Shown here: in pieces, positions 5,229-12,470 of the stretch | How positions within the stretch are numbered: position 1 is the first letter of the stretch | How the letters are laid out: every line of letters begins with the position of its first letter | Assembly (NCBI GenBank): GCA_937915745.1 | Contig: CALGGJ010000092.1 | Coordinates: 1-21,266, forward strand | Direction of reading: 5' to 3' | DNA from: an uncultured Prevotellaceae bacterium | GTDB taxonomy: Bacteria > Bacteroidota > Bacteroidia > Bacteroidales > Bacteroidaceae | Length of the DNA stretch: 21,266 bases | Notes under the pieces: model-generated | The model's database searches: none | Told to the model about the DNA's origin: nothing | What the model saw: only the letters and a program-made list of their open reading frames with translations | Made by a program: the position numbers and the translations under genes

Positions 5229-7466
5229 ATGAGGACAAGGAAAACAATACTGACGATAGCGATGCTGGCAGTGGCACAAGTTGTCATGGCGCAGATTGCA
5301 TCGCCTGTGAAGGTGACCGCCACGCTGAAAGACGTGTCGGCCGATGAAGCAGATATGGTGTTTGTTGCCAGCATACAGGACGGCTGGCACATGTATTCGA
5401 CCAATGTGGTGGAGTATGGCCCTACACCCACATCCATAACCATCGAAGGTATAAGCGGTGCATCGCTTGGCGGACCCCTCACCCCTGAGGGTACGGCAAA
5501 GAAGGTGTATGAAAAGATGTTTGAAGCCGACGTCTATTACTTTGAGAAGTCGGCCACCTTTGTGCAGAAACTGAAACTCGACGGTGGGCCGTACCACGTG
5601 GAGGGCTACCTGGAATATGGTGCATGCAACGACCAAAGCTGCACACCCCCTACCAAGGTGGAGTTTACGTTCGACGGAGAGGCCAAACCCGCCTCCACCC
5701 CTGCAACAGCCTCTACCCCTGCAACAGCCTCTACCTCTTCCGTCCCTTCCGCCCCTTCCGCTTCCGTCCCTTCTGCCCTTTCCTCCATCCCTTCCGCCCC
5801 TTCCGCTTCCGCCCCTTCTGCCCTTGCTTCCGCCCCTGCCTCTTCCGCTTCCGTCCCTTCATCCGCCTCTGCCCTCGATTCCACCTCTCTTCCATCCCCC
5901 GCCTCTGCGTCCGTGCAAAGCGGTTTCCCCGCTTTGTCCACCAACCTCTGGGCCCCTGTGGTTGACCAGCTGAAGGCCTTCGAAGAGAAAACCACCGAAA
6001 ACAGCACACTGTGGCAGATATTCCTGCTCGGACTCCTGGGCGGACTCGTGGCACTCGTCACCCCATGTGTGTGGCCCATCATACCGATGACCGTGAGTTT
6101 CTTCCTCAAACGCTCGGGCGACAAGAAGAAAGGAGTGAAGGATGCAATAATATATGGCGTGTCGATAATAGTGATATACCTTGCCCTGGGACTGATTGTG
6201 ACGGCCATCTTCGGTGCAAGCGCACTCAACGCACTATCGACAAATGCGGTGTTCAACATCTTCTTCTTCCTCATGCTCGTGGTGTTTGCAATATCGTTCT
6301 TCGGAGCATTCGAACTGCAGCTGCCGGCATCGTGGAGCACAGCCGTTGACAGTAAGGCCGAGAAGACAGGCGGACTGATAGGCATATTCCTCATGGCATT
6401 CACACTCACACTCGTGAGTTTCTCGTGCACCGGACCGATAATAGGCTTCCTGCTTGTGGAAGTATCGACCAGTGGCGACATACTGTCGCCGGCAATAGGT
6501 ATGCTCGGCTTTGCCATCGCACTGGCACTGCCGTTCACGATTTTTGCTATATTCCCAAGCTGGCTCAAGTCGATGCCCAAGAGTGGGGGATGGATGAACA
6601 CAGTGAAGGTGGTGCTGGGATTCATTGAGCTGGCATTCGCACTGAAATTCCTCTCGGTGGCCGACCTGGCATACGGATGGCATATACTCGACCGTGAGAC
6701 ATTCCTCGCCCTGTGGATTGGGCTGGCTCTGACACTCAGCTTCTACCTGCTGGGTTGGATAAAATTCCCGCACGACGACCCCGACGACAAGAATATAGGC
6801 GTGACACGATACTTCCTGGCACTCATTTCGCTGGCATTCGCCATATATATGATACCGGGACTGTGGGGTGCACCGCTGAAGGCCGTCAGCGCATTCTCGC
6901 CACCGATGACCACACAGGATTTCAACCTGCAACCCACTGAGGTACAAGCCAAATCGAAGGACTACGACATGGGTATGCAGATTGCAAAGGCAACAAACAA
7001 ACCGGTGTTGATAGACTTCACCGGATTTGGCTGTGTGAACTGCCGCAAGATGGAAGCCGCCGTGTGGACCGACCCACAGGTGGCACGCATCATGACCGAC
7101 GACTATGTGCTCATACAACTGTTTGTTGACGACAAGACACCGCTGGCCGAACCCGTGGAGGTGAATGACAACGGACAGACACGCAAGCTGCGCACCGTGG
7201 GCGACAAATGGAGCTACCTGCAAAGCCATAAGTTTGGTGCCAATGCACAGCCATTCTATGTGTTGATTGACCACGATGGCAACCCTCTGTCGGAGAGTTA
7301 TGCGTTTGACGACAATGTAGAACATTACGTGAAATTCCTGAAAAACGGCATAGACCAGTTCCGCAGAGGAAAGAAAACCCCGATTTTCGACCTGTCGGTA
7401 GATGTGGATGCCTCGTTCGAGCTGAACGGAAACAGAAAGGAAGTGCACGTGGGAACCGACAGGTGA
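5229..7466 (+). CDS. dsbD: Thiol:disulfide interchange protein DsbD
   Basis: A 745-residue inner-membrane reductase that moves electrons from cytoplasmic thioredoxin to periplasmic thiol proteins. All three DsbD parts and all six redox cysteines are present. A signal peptide (residues 1-21) is followed by the N-terminal Ig-like domain with 'ACNDQSCTPP' (Cys 133 and 138). A transmembrane CcdA-like core of about eight helices (about 260-545) carries 'TPCVWPIIP' (Cys 280) and 'FSCTGPIIG' (Cys 400). The C-terminal thioredoxin-like domain carries 'GCVNCRKME' (Cys 602 and 605). Residues about 153-230 are an unusual Pro/Ala/Ser-only linker encoded by a pyrimidine-rich tract. An in-frame ATG exists at 5214, but 5229 gives a proper signal peptide and leaves room for a leader. 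The gene is monocistronic as far as can be seen. Confidence 0.93.
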   Translation: MRTRKTILTIAMLAVAQVVMAQIASPVKVTATLKDVSADEADMVFVASIQDGWHMYSTNVVEYGPTPTSITIEGISGASLGGPLTPEGTAKKVYEKMFEADVYYFEKSATFVQKLKLDGGPYHVEGYLEYGACNDQSCTPPTKVEFTFDGEAKPASTPATASTPATASTSSVPSAPSASVPSALSSIPSAPSASAPSALASAPASSASVPSSASALDSTSLPSPASASVQSGFPALSTNLWAPVVDQLKAFEEKTTENSTLWQIFLLGLLGGLVALVTPCVWPIIPMTVSFFLKRSGDKKKGVKDAIIYGVSIIVIYLALGLIVTAIFGASALNALSTNAVFNIFFFLMLVVFAISFFGAFELQLPASWSTAVDSKAEKTGGLIGIFLMAFTLTLVSFSCTGPIIGFLLVEVSTSGDILSPAIGMLGFAIALALPFTIFAIFPSWLKSMPKSGGWMNTVKVVLGFIELAFALKFLSVADLAYGWHILDRETFLALWIGLALTLSFYLLGWIKFPHDDPDDKNIGVTRYFLALISLAFAIYMIPGLWGAPLKAVSAFSPPMTTQDFNLQPTEVQAKSKDYDMGMQIAKATNKPVLIDFTGFGCVNCRKMEAAVWTDPQVARIMTDDYVLIQLFVDDKTPLAEPVEVNDNGQTRKLRTVGDKWSYLQSHKFGANAQPFYVLIDHDGNPLSESYAFDDNVEHYVKFLKNGIDQFRRGKKTPIFDLSVDVDASFELNGNRKEVHVGTDR
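5695..5920 (+). repeat. Pyrimidine-rich low-complexity tract inside dsbD
   Basis: The plus strand is almost pure C/T with scattered G and A. It is built from CCCTTCCGC-type words and, at the left end, an 18-bp direct repeat (ACCCCTGCAACAGCCTCT, twice between about 5697 and 5733). It encodes the Pro/Ala/Ser linker and keeps the frame open. The composition differs sharply from the rest of the gene. Confidence 0.85.
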
Positions 7467-7478
7467 ACAAAAACGAGA

Positions 7479-7511
7479 CGCGCACACCTTATTGTACTAT
7501 ATGCGTGCGCG
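7479..7511. repeat. GC-rich inverted repeat after dsbD
   Basis: CGCGCAC (7479-7485) and GTGCGCG (7505-7511) form a 7-bp stem around a 19-nt A/T-rich loop, 12 bp past the dsbD stop. No T run follows. It may end the dsbD transcript, or mark a regulatory site for the DUF3467 gene. Confidence 0.35.
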
Positions 7512-7546
7512 CGTGAGAACGAAGCATAATACAACACACAATGCAT

Positions 7547-7588
7547 ATAAATCACAGCAAATAAATCACAGCAAATAAATCAACAACG
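7547..7588 (+). repeat. 14-bp tandem repeat in the DUF3467 leader
   Basis: ATAAATCACAGCAA occurs perfectly at 7547-7560 and 7561-7574. A third, degraded copy ATAAATCAACAACG lies at 7575-7588, two bases before the ATG. It occupies the place of a ribosome-binding region and looks like a local duplication. Confidence 0.85.
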
Positions 7589-7590
7589 AT

Positions 7591-7908
7591 ATGGCAAACG
7601 AAAACCCCAACCAAAAGCAACTGCAAATCGAACTGAAGCCGGAAGTAGCTACCGGTGTGTATTCAAACCTGGCCATAGTAGCCAACACACCGTCGGAGTT
7701 TGTGATAGACTTCGTGTCGATGCTGCCAGGAATGCCGAAAGCCGACGTGCGTTCGCGCATCATCATGACTCCCGAACATGCCAAGCGACTGCTCTTCGCC
7801 CTGCAAGAGAGAGTACGCGGATATGAAACCCAATTCGGTACGATCGACTTACACCAACCCGAGACAAAAGGCCGCACCATCGCACCATTCGGTACAGGCG
7901 AGGCTTAA
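7591..7908 (+). CDS. DUF3467 family protein
   Basis: A 105-residue cytoplasmic protein matching the DUF3467 family (PF11950-like): 'QLQIELKPEVATGVYSNLAIV', then a Ser-Glu-Phe-Val-Ile-Asp-Phe strand, 'MPGMPKADVRSRIIMTPEHAKRL'-type core (key features: Pro-x-x-x-Ala-x-Val-x-Ser-Arg-Ile, Thr-Pro-x-His-Ala-Lys-Arg) and an amphipathic final helix. Length is normal for the family and the function is unknown. In Bacteroidetes this gene is commonly found next to rpoC and just before rpsL. Here it precedes rpsL, but dsbD lies upstream instead of rpoBC. No TAnnTTTG promoter was found in 7467-7590, so its transcription start is uncertain. Confidence 0.85.
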   Translation: MANENPNQKQLQIELKPEVATGVYSNLAIVANTPSEFVIDFVSMLPGMPKADVRSRIIMTPEHAKRLLFALQERVRGYETQFGTIDLHQPETKGRTIAPFGTGEA

Positions 7909-7938
7909 TCCGTACAAGACAGGATGTGAAAACAGGTA

Positions 7939-7978
7939 GCACATGTTGCATAAGATTGCGACATGTGCGACTTATGCA
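7939..7978. promoter_or_regulatory. Two interlocked inverted repeats (pseudoknot-like or bistable)
   Basis: GCACATGT (7939-7946) pairs with ACATGTGC (7961-7968), and TGCATAAG (7947-7954) pairs with CTTATGCA (7971-7978). The four arms alternate (A, B, A', B'), so the two 8-bp stems are interlocked. The connecting loops are 0, 6 and 2 nt, which is tight for a classic H-type pseudoknot; two mutually exclusive hairpins are equally possible. It lies 30 bp past the DUF3467 stop and upstream of the str promoter. The remaining part of 7979-8100 is A/T-rich without a gene. Confidence 0.6.
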
Positions 7979-8105
7979 GTGTAAAATTCGACTAAAACCG
8001 CATTTTAAAAGTTAAATAAACTTAAAAATGAGGTTGAAAAGCAAAAAAAGTGCTTAGGCAGTGAAAAAAAATGCAAACAGAAGTCGCTGTTTGAAAGATT
8101 TTTGC

Positions 8106-8113
8106 TAACTTTG
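8106..8113 (+). promoter_or_regulatory. Promoter -7 element of the str-S10-spc cluster
   Basis: TAACTTTG followed by CA is an exact TAnnTTTG match, and the same TAACTTTGCA decamer occurs in the dsbD and lipoprotein promoters. A TTTG lies at 8090-8093, but the 12-bp spacing is too short, so the -33 element is unclear. This is the only good promoter before rpsL. Confidence 0.6.
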
Positions 8114-8116
8114 CAC

Positions 8117-8243
8117 CGCTTTTTGGACTATTGCGCTCGGACTATGCCCAGTCAAGAGCAGTGGTAGTATGCGCTCAACATAGAGCTCGACAAGGCGAAT
8201 TGAATGTAAATACAATAAATAATATATAAAAATAAACAAACAA
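8117..8243 (+). promoter_or_regulatory. Leader of the ribosomal-protein cluster
   Basis: About 125 nt separate the predicted transcription start from the rpsL ATG. The 5' half is GC-balanced and can fold: TTGGACT near 8122 against AGTCAAG near 8150 with one bulge. It also contains two TGCGCTC words. The 3' half is A/T-rich and unstructured up to the ATG. Ribosomal operon leaders often carry autoregulatory sites, but I cannot identify the ligand here. Confidence 0.35.
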
Positions 8244-8624
8244 ATGCCTACTATTCAACAACTAGTAAGAAAAGGTAGAAAGGTGTTGGCAGACAAAAGC
8301 AAGTCACCGGCTTTGGACTCATGTCCACAGCGTCGTGGCGTATGTGTGCGCGTCTATACCACAACACCAAAGAAACCTAATTCGGCTATGCGCAAAGTAG
8401 CGCGTGTCCGCTTGACAAACAAGAAAGAAGTAAACTCCTACATTCCAGGAGAGGGTCACAACTTGCAGGAGCACTCAATCGTGCTGGTGCGTGGTGGCCG
8501 TGTAAAAGACCTTCCAGGCGTACGTTACCACATCATACGTGGTGCACTCGATACCGCCGGTGTAGAAAGTCGCACTCAGCGTCGCTCCAAGTACGGAGCT
8601 AAACGTCCGAAGGCGAAGAAGTAA
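8244..8624 (+). CDS. rpsL: 30S ribosomal protein S12 (uS12)
   Basis: A 126-residue decoding-centre protein of the small subunit. The conserved 'TTTPKKPNSAMRKVARVRL' (residues 39-57, with Lys 43 and Lys 44) and 'GRVKDLPGVRYH' (residues 85-96, with Lys 88 and Asp 89) loops are intact. The wild-type lysines are present at the positions where streptomycin resistance arises. It is the first gene of the cluster and begins after an A-rich leader with no Shine-Dalgarno. The 133-nt gap to rpsG is large for this cluster. Confidence 0.98.
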   Translation: MPTIQQLVRKGRKVLADKSKSPALDSCPQRRGVCVRVYTTTPKKPNSAMRKVARVRLTNKKEVNSYIPGEGHNLQEHSIVLVRGGRVKDLPGVRYHIIRGALDTAGVESRTQRRSKYGAKRPKAKK

Positions 8625-8757
8625 AAAAGGAAACAACCGCAATTTATTAACTGTTTGGTTTGAAGGAAAGCTAAGGATGGTTGAGTAAATGCCCGGGTGA
8701 GAGCATTGAAGTAACACACATTGCAACCTCAGACTAAAAACCCAAACAAACAAAACA
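8625..8757 (+). promoter_or_regulatory. rpsL-rpsG intercistronic region, possible S7 control site
   Basis: 133 nt without a gene. A small hairpin, AATGC at about 8687 against GCATT at about 8702, lies mid-way, and the last 20 nt before rpsG are A/C-rich. In E. coli S7 binds the equivalent junction to repress translation. Position is the only argument here; I could not match a known S7 site. Confidence 0.25.
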
Positions 8758-9234
8758 ATGAGAAAAGCAAAACCAAAGAAACGTGTGATCTTGCCAGATC
8801 CCGTTTATGGTGACGTAAAGGTGACAAAATTCGTAAATCACCTCATGTATGACGGTAAAAAGAGTATTGCATACTCCATCTTCTACAACGCACTTGCAAT
8901 AGTAGAAAAGAAAATGAAGGATGCAGACAAGCCGTCGCTCGAAATCTGGAAGAAGGCTCTCGACAACATCACACCGCAGGTGGAGGTGAAGTCGCGCCGT
9001 ATCGGTGGTGCCACATTCCAGGTGCCTACTGAAATCCGTCCGGACCGTAAGGAGGCAATATCAATGAAGAACATGATTTCGTTTGCCAGAAAGCGTTCGG
9101 GCAAGAATATGGCAGAGAAACTCTCGTCGGAAATCATGGACGCATACAACGAACAGGGAGGCGCCTTCAAGCGTAAGGAGGATATGCACCGTATGGCAGA
9201 GGCTAACCGTGCATTCGCTCACTTCCGTTTCTAA
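8758..9234 (+). CDS. rpsG: 30S ribosomal protein S7 (uS7)
   Basis: A 158-residue primary 16S rRNA 3'-domain binding protein that nucleates assembly of the small-subunit head and contacts E-site tRNA. Typical features are the basic start 'MRKAKPKKR', 'PDPVYGDVKVTKFVNHLM', 'GGATFQVPTEIRPDRK' near residue 83, and 'NRAFAHFRF' at the end. Length is standard. It begins after an A/C-rich leader without a Shine-Dalgarno. fusA follows after 72 nt, a gap that contains a short CA dinucleotide run at about 9245-9256. Confidence 0.98.
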   Translation: MRKAKPKKRVILPDPVYGDVKVTKFVNHLMYDGKKSIAYSIFYNALAIVEKKMKDADKPSLEIWKKALDNITPQVEVKSRRIGGATFQVPTEIRPDRKEAISMKNMISFARKRSGKNMAEKLSSEIMDAYNEQGGAFKRKEDMHRMAEANRAFAHFRF

Positions 9235-9306
9235 TCAGATGCAATCACACACACACGAAAAGTATTAAGGTTTTTTTAGGTAATTAGGTAAAGGATAAGA
9301 AAGATT

Positions 9307-11424
9307 ATGGCTAAGCGTGATTTGCATTTGACGCGCAATATCGGTATCATGGCTCACATCGATGCGGGTAAGACTACCACATCGGAACGAATCCTGTTCT
9401 ACACCGGACTGACCCACAAAATAGGAGAGGTGCACGACGGCGCAGCAACAATGGACTGGATGGAGCAAGAGCAAGAGCGCGGAATCACCATAACGTCGGC
9501 TGCCACAACCACATACTGGAACTGGAACGACAACAAATACAAGATAAACCTGATAGACACTCCGGGACACGTGGATTTCACGGCAGAAGTGGAACGTTCG
9601 CTCCGAGTACTTGACGGTGCCGTTGCCGCATACTGTGCAGTGGGTGGCGTGGAACCACAATCGGAAACGGTGTGGCGCCAAGCTGACAAATATAATGTGC
9701 CAAGAATCGGCTATGTAAACAAGATGGACCGTTCGGGTGCCGACTTCTTCGAAGTTGTGCGCCAGATGAAGGAGGTGTTGGGCGCAACACCATGTCCGAT
9801 GGTCATACCAATAGGTGCAGAAGAACACTTCAAGGGTGTTGTCGATCTGGTGAAGATGAAAGCTATCTATTGGCACGATGAAACCATGGGCGCCGACTAC
9901 AGCGTGGAGGATGTACCTGCCGAGCTGCAGGCCGAAGCCGAAGAATGGAGAGACAAACTGCTGGAGATGGCTGCCAACTCGGATGACAAGGTGATGGAGA
10001 AATACTTTGATGACCCATCGACAATTACCGAGGATGAAATCATCGCTGCCATACGCAAGGCAACAGTAAACATGGAGATCACCCCTATGCTCTGTGGCTC
10101 TTCGTTCAAGAACAAAGGCGTGCAGACCCTGCTCGATTATGTCTGTGCCCTGCTGCCTTCGCCACTCGATACTGCAAACGTGGTCGGTACAAACCCCTCG
10201 ACAAAGGAAGAGGAAGACCGCAAACCCGACGAGGACGACAAGACTGCAGCATTGGCATTCAAGATTGCAACCGACCCATACGTAGGACGTCTTACATTCA
10301 TCCGAGTATATTCGGGTAAGGTGGTGGCAGGCTCGTATGTGTATAACAGCCGCTCGGGAAAGAAAGAACGTGTGTCGCGCCTGTTCCAGATGCATTCAAA
10401 CCACCAAAACCCAGTGGATGAGATATGTGCCGGAGACATCGGTGCGGTCGTGGGACTGAAGGACATACACACGGGTGATACCCTGTGTGACGAAACGGCA
10501 CCAATCGTGCTGGAATCGATGGACTTCCCAGAACCCGTAATCGGTATTGCAGTGGAGCCTAAAACACAGAAAGACCTCGACAAACTCTCTGTGGGACTGG
10601 CTAAACTGGCAGAGGAAGACCCTACCTTCACAGTGAGGACCGACGAACAGAGCGGACAGACTGTTATCTCGGGTATGGGAGAACTACACCTGGACATCAT
10701 CATCGACCGTCTGAAACGTGAGTTTAAGGTGGAATGCAACCAAGGCAAACCACAGGTGAACTACAAAGAGGCTATAACCAAGACAGTCAACCTGCGCGAA
10801 GTATATAAAAAGCAGTCGGGTGGCCGTGGTAAATATGCCGACATCATCGTGGAAGTAGGACCGGTGGATGAAGACTACAAGGAAGGCGGACTCCAGTTTG
10901 TTGACGAAGTGAAAGGTGGCAACATCCCGAAGGAGTTCATCCCTTCAGTGCAGAAAGGATTCACAAGTGCCATGACCAACGGCATACTCGGTGGATTCCC
11001 AATGGACTCAATGAAGGTGAGACTGATAGACGGCTCGTTCCACCCCGTAGATTCAGACCAGCTCTCGTTTGAAATCTGTGCGCTGCAAGCTTACAAGAAT
11101 GCTTGCACGCAGGCAAAACCGGTGCTGATGGAGCCAATCATGAAATTAGAAGTGGTGACTCCGGAAGAAAACATGGGCGACGTGATAGGCGACCTCAACA
11201 AGCGCCGCGGACAGGTGGAAGGAATGGATACCAGCCGTTCGGGAGCCCGGATAGTGAAGGCAATGGTGCCACTGTCGGAGATGTTCGGATATGTGACAGC
11301 ACTTCGTACAATCACTTCGGGACGTGCAACATCGACAATGACATACGACCATCATGCCCCTGTTTCAAGCTCGGTAGCCAAAGCCGTGCTGCAAGAGTGT
11401 GGAGGACGTGCCGATTTGGTATAG
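9307..11424 (+). CDS. fusA: Elongation factor G
   Basis: A 705-residue translocation GTPase. All G-domain motifs are intact: 'AHIDAGKTT' (residues 16-24), 'RGITI' (58-62), 'DTPGH' (84-88) and 'NKMD' (138-141). The catalytic His of DTPGH is present, so this is the canonical, GTP-hydrolysing EF-G, not a divergent paralogue. Domains II to V follow, and the C-terminus ends 'LQECGGRADLV'. An Asp/Glu/Lys-rich insert near residues 297-315 ('STKEEEDRKPDEDDKTAAL') separates the G domain from domain II. rpsJ follows after 91 nt without a tuf gene between. Confidence 0.98.
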   Translation: MAKRDLHLTRNIGIMAHIDAGKTTTSERILFYTGLTHKIGEVHDGAATMDWMEQEQERGITITSAATTTYWNWNDNKYKINLIDTPGHVDFTAEVERSLRVLDGAVAAYCAVGGVEPQSETVWRQADKYNVPRIGYVNKMDRSGADFFEVVRQMKEVLGATPCPMVIPIGAEEHFKGVVDLVKMKAIYWHDETMGADYSVEDVPAELQAEAEEWRDKLLEMAANSDDKVMEKYFDDPSTITEDEIIAAIRKATVNMEITPMLCGSSFKNKGVQTLLDYVCALLPSPLDTANVVGTNPSTKEEEDRKPDEDDKTAALAFKIATDPYVGRLTFIRVYSGKVVAGSYVYNSRSGKKERVSRLFQMHSNHQNPVDEICAGDIGAVVGLKDIHTGDTLCDETAPIVLESMDFPEPVIGIAVEPKTQKDLDKLSVGLAKLAEEDPTFTVRTDEQSGQTVISGMGELHLDIIIDRLKREFKVECNQGKPQVNYKEAITKTVNLREVYKKQSGGRGKYADIIVEVGPVDEDYKEGGLQFVDEVKGGNIPKEFIPSVQKGFTSAMTNGILGGFPMDSMKVRLIDGSFHPVDSDQLSFEICALQAYKNACTQAKPVLMEPIMKLEVVTPEENMGDVIGDLNKRRGQVEGMDTSRSGARIVKAMVPLSEMFGYVTALRTITSGRATSTMTYDHHAPVSSSVAKAVLQECGGRADLV

Positions 11425-11515
11425 AAAATCACGGCATGAGGAGTGTGAGATAGTAAACGACTCTTAGCTCGCGCCCCCAGCCTTAAACATAAACAATTAA
11501 AACAAAACAGAAACA

Positions 11516-11821
11516 ATGAGTCAGAAAATTAGAATCAAACTCAAATCCTACGACCACAACCTCGTTGACAAGTCGGCAGAGAAAATCGTAAAGACAGTGA
11601 AAGCAACAGATGCCACGGTGAGCGGACCAATTCCGCTGCCAACACACAAACGCATCTACACAGTGAACCGCAGTACATTCGTAAACAAGAAGTCGCGCGA
11701 GCAGTTTGAGCTGAACACTTACAAGCGTCTGATTGATATCTACGATGCAACACCAAGGACTGTAGATTCACTCATGAAGCTTGAACTCCCAAGCGGCGTG
11801 GAAGTAGAGATTAAAGTATAG
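11516..11821 (+). CDS. rpsJ: 30S ribosomal protein S10 (uS10)
   Basis: A 101-residue small-subunit head protein, also NusE in transcription antitermination. 'RIKLKSYDHNLVDKSAEKIV' near the start and 'GPIPLPTHKRIYTVNRS' around residues 38-54 are diagnostic. In many bacteria rpsJ starts the S10 operon. Here it follows fusA after 91 nt with no clear promoter, so read-through from the str part is likely. The leader is A-rich without a Shine-Dalgarno. Confidence 0.98.
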   Translation: MSQKIRIKLKSYDHNLVDKSAEKIVKTVKATDATVSGPIPLPTHKRIYTVNRSTFVNKKSREQFELNTYKRLIDIYDATPRTVDSLMKLELPSGVEVEIKV

Positions 11822-11855
11822 GATTCAGAGAACAACAAAAACAAGTATTAAAGAA

Positions 11856-12470
11856 ATGCCAGGATTATTAGGAAAGAAAATCGGAATGACATCCGTTTTC
11901 AGTGCTGATGGCAAAAACCTGCCATGCACTGTTATCGAAGTAGGTCCTTGTGTTGTAACCCAGGTAAAAACCGTAGAGAAAGACGGGTATGCCGCTGTGC
12001 AAGTCGGTTTCCAGGAGGCTAAGGAGAAGAACACTCCAAAGCCAATGATGGGACACTTCCAGAAGTCGGGGACAACACCAAAGAGACACTTGGCCGAGTT
12101 CGTATTTGACGAGGAGCACAACCTCGGTGATGTAATCACTGTGGAACTGTTCAATGATGCTCCTTATGTAGATGTCGTGGGAACATCAAAAGGAAAAGGA
12201 TTCCAAGGAGTCGTGAAACGTCACGGTTTCGGCGGTGTCGGACAGACAACCCACGGCCAGGACGACCGTCTGCGCAAACCAGGTTCAATCGGAGCCTGCG
12301 CAACTCCATCACGGGTATTCAAAAACCTCAGAATGGGTGGACAGATGGGTAATGTGCAGGTAACTACACATAACCTGCAAGTGATTAAGGTAATACCAGA
12401 GCACAACCTCCTTCTGCTGAAGGGATCGGTGCCGGGAAGTAAAGGTTCAATCGTAACAATCAAGAAGTAA
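11856..12470 (+). CDS. rplC: 50S ribosomal protein L3 (uL3)
   Basis: A 204-residue early-assembly protein whose extension reaches the peptidyl-transferase centre. The start 'MPGLLGKKIGMTSVF' and the loop 'GSIGACATPSRVFKNLRMGG' are characteristic. In E. coli the corresponding loop contains a methylated Gln (Asn-Gln-Thr-Pro-Gly); here the position is Ala (Ala-Cys-Ala-Thr-Pro-Ser). The stop TAA (12468-12470) overlaps the rplD ATG (12470) by one base, implying translational coupling. Confidence 0.97.
   Translation: MPGLLGKKIGMTSVFSADGKNLPCTVIEVGPCVVTQVKTVEKDGYAAVQVGFQEAKEKNTPKPMMGHFQKSGTTPKRHLAEFVFDEEHNLGDVITVELFNDAPYVDVVGTSKGKGFQGVVKRHGFGGVGQTTHGQDDRLRKPGSIGACATPSRVFKNLRMGGQMGNVQVTTHNLQVIKVIPEHNLLLLKGSVPGSKGSIVTIKK

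Noticed and set aside
4365..5636. 423-codon minus-strand frame opposite HU-like and dsbD
   Set aside because: It is antisense to two recognisable proteins, crosses their promoters, and has no family resemblance.
5606..6625. 339-codon minus-strand frame opposite dsbD with Glu/Gly/Ala repeats
   Set aside because: It is the reverse complement of the Pro/Ala/Ser linker and membrane core of DsbD.
6234..7487. 417-codon minus-strand frame opposite dsbD
   Set aside because: It is antisense to conserved DsbD cysteine motifs, and its composition (Cys/His rich) is typical of antisense frames.
9265..10395. 376-codon minus-strand frame opposite fusA
   Set aside because: It is antisense to the EF-G G domain; no family resemblance.
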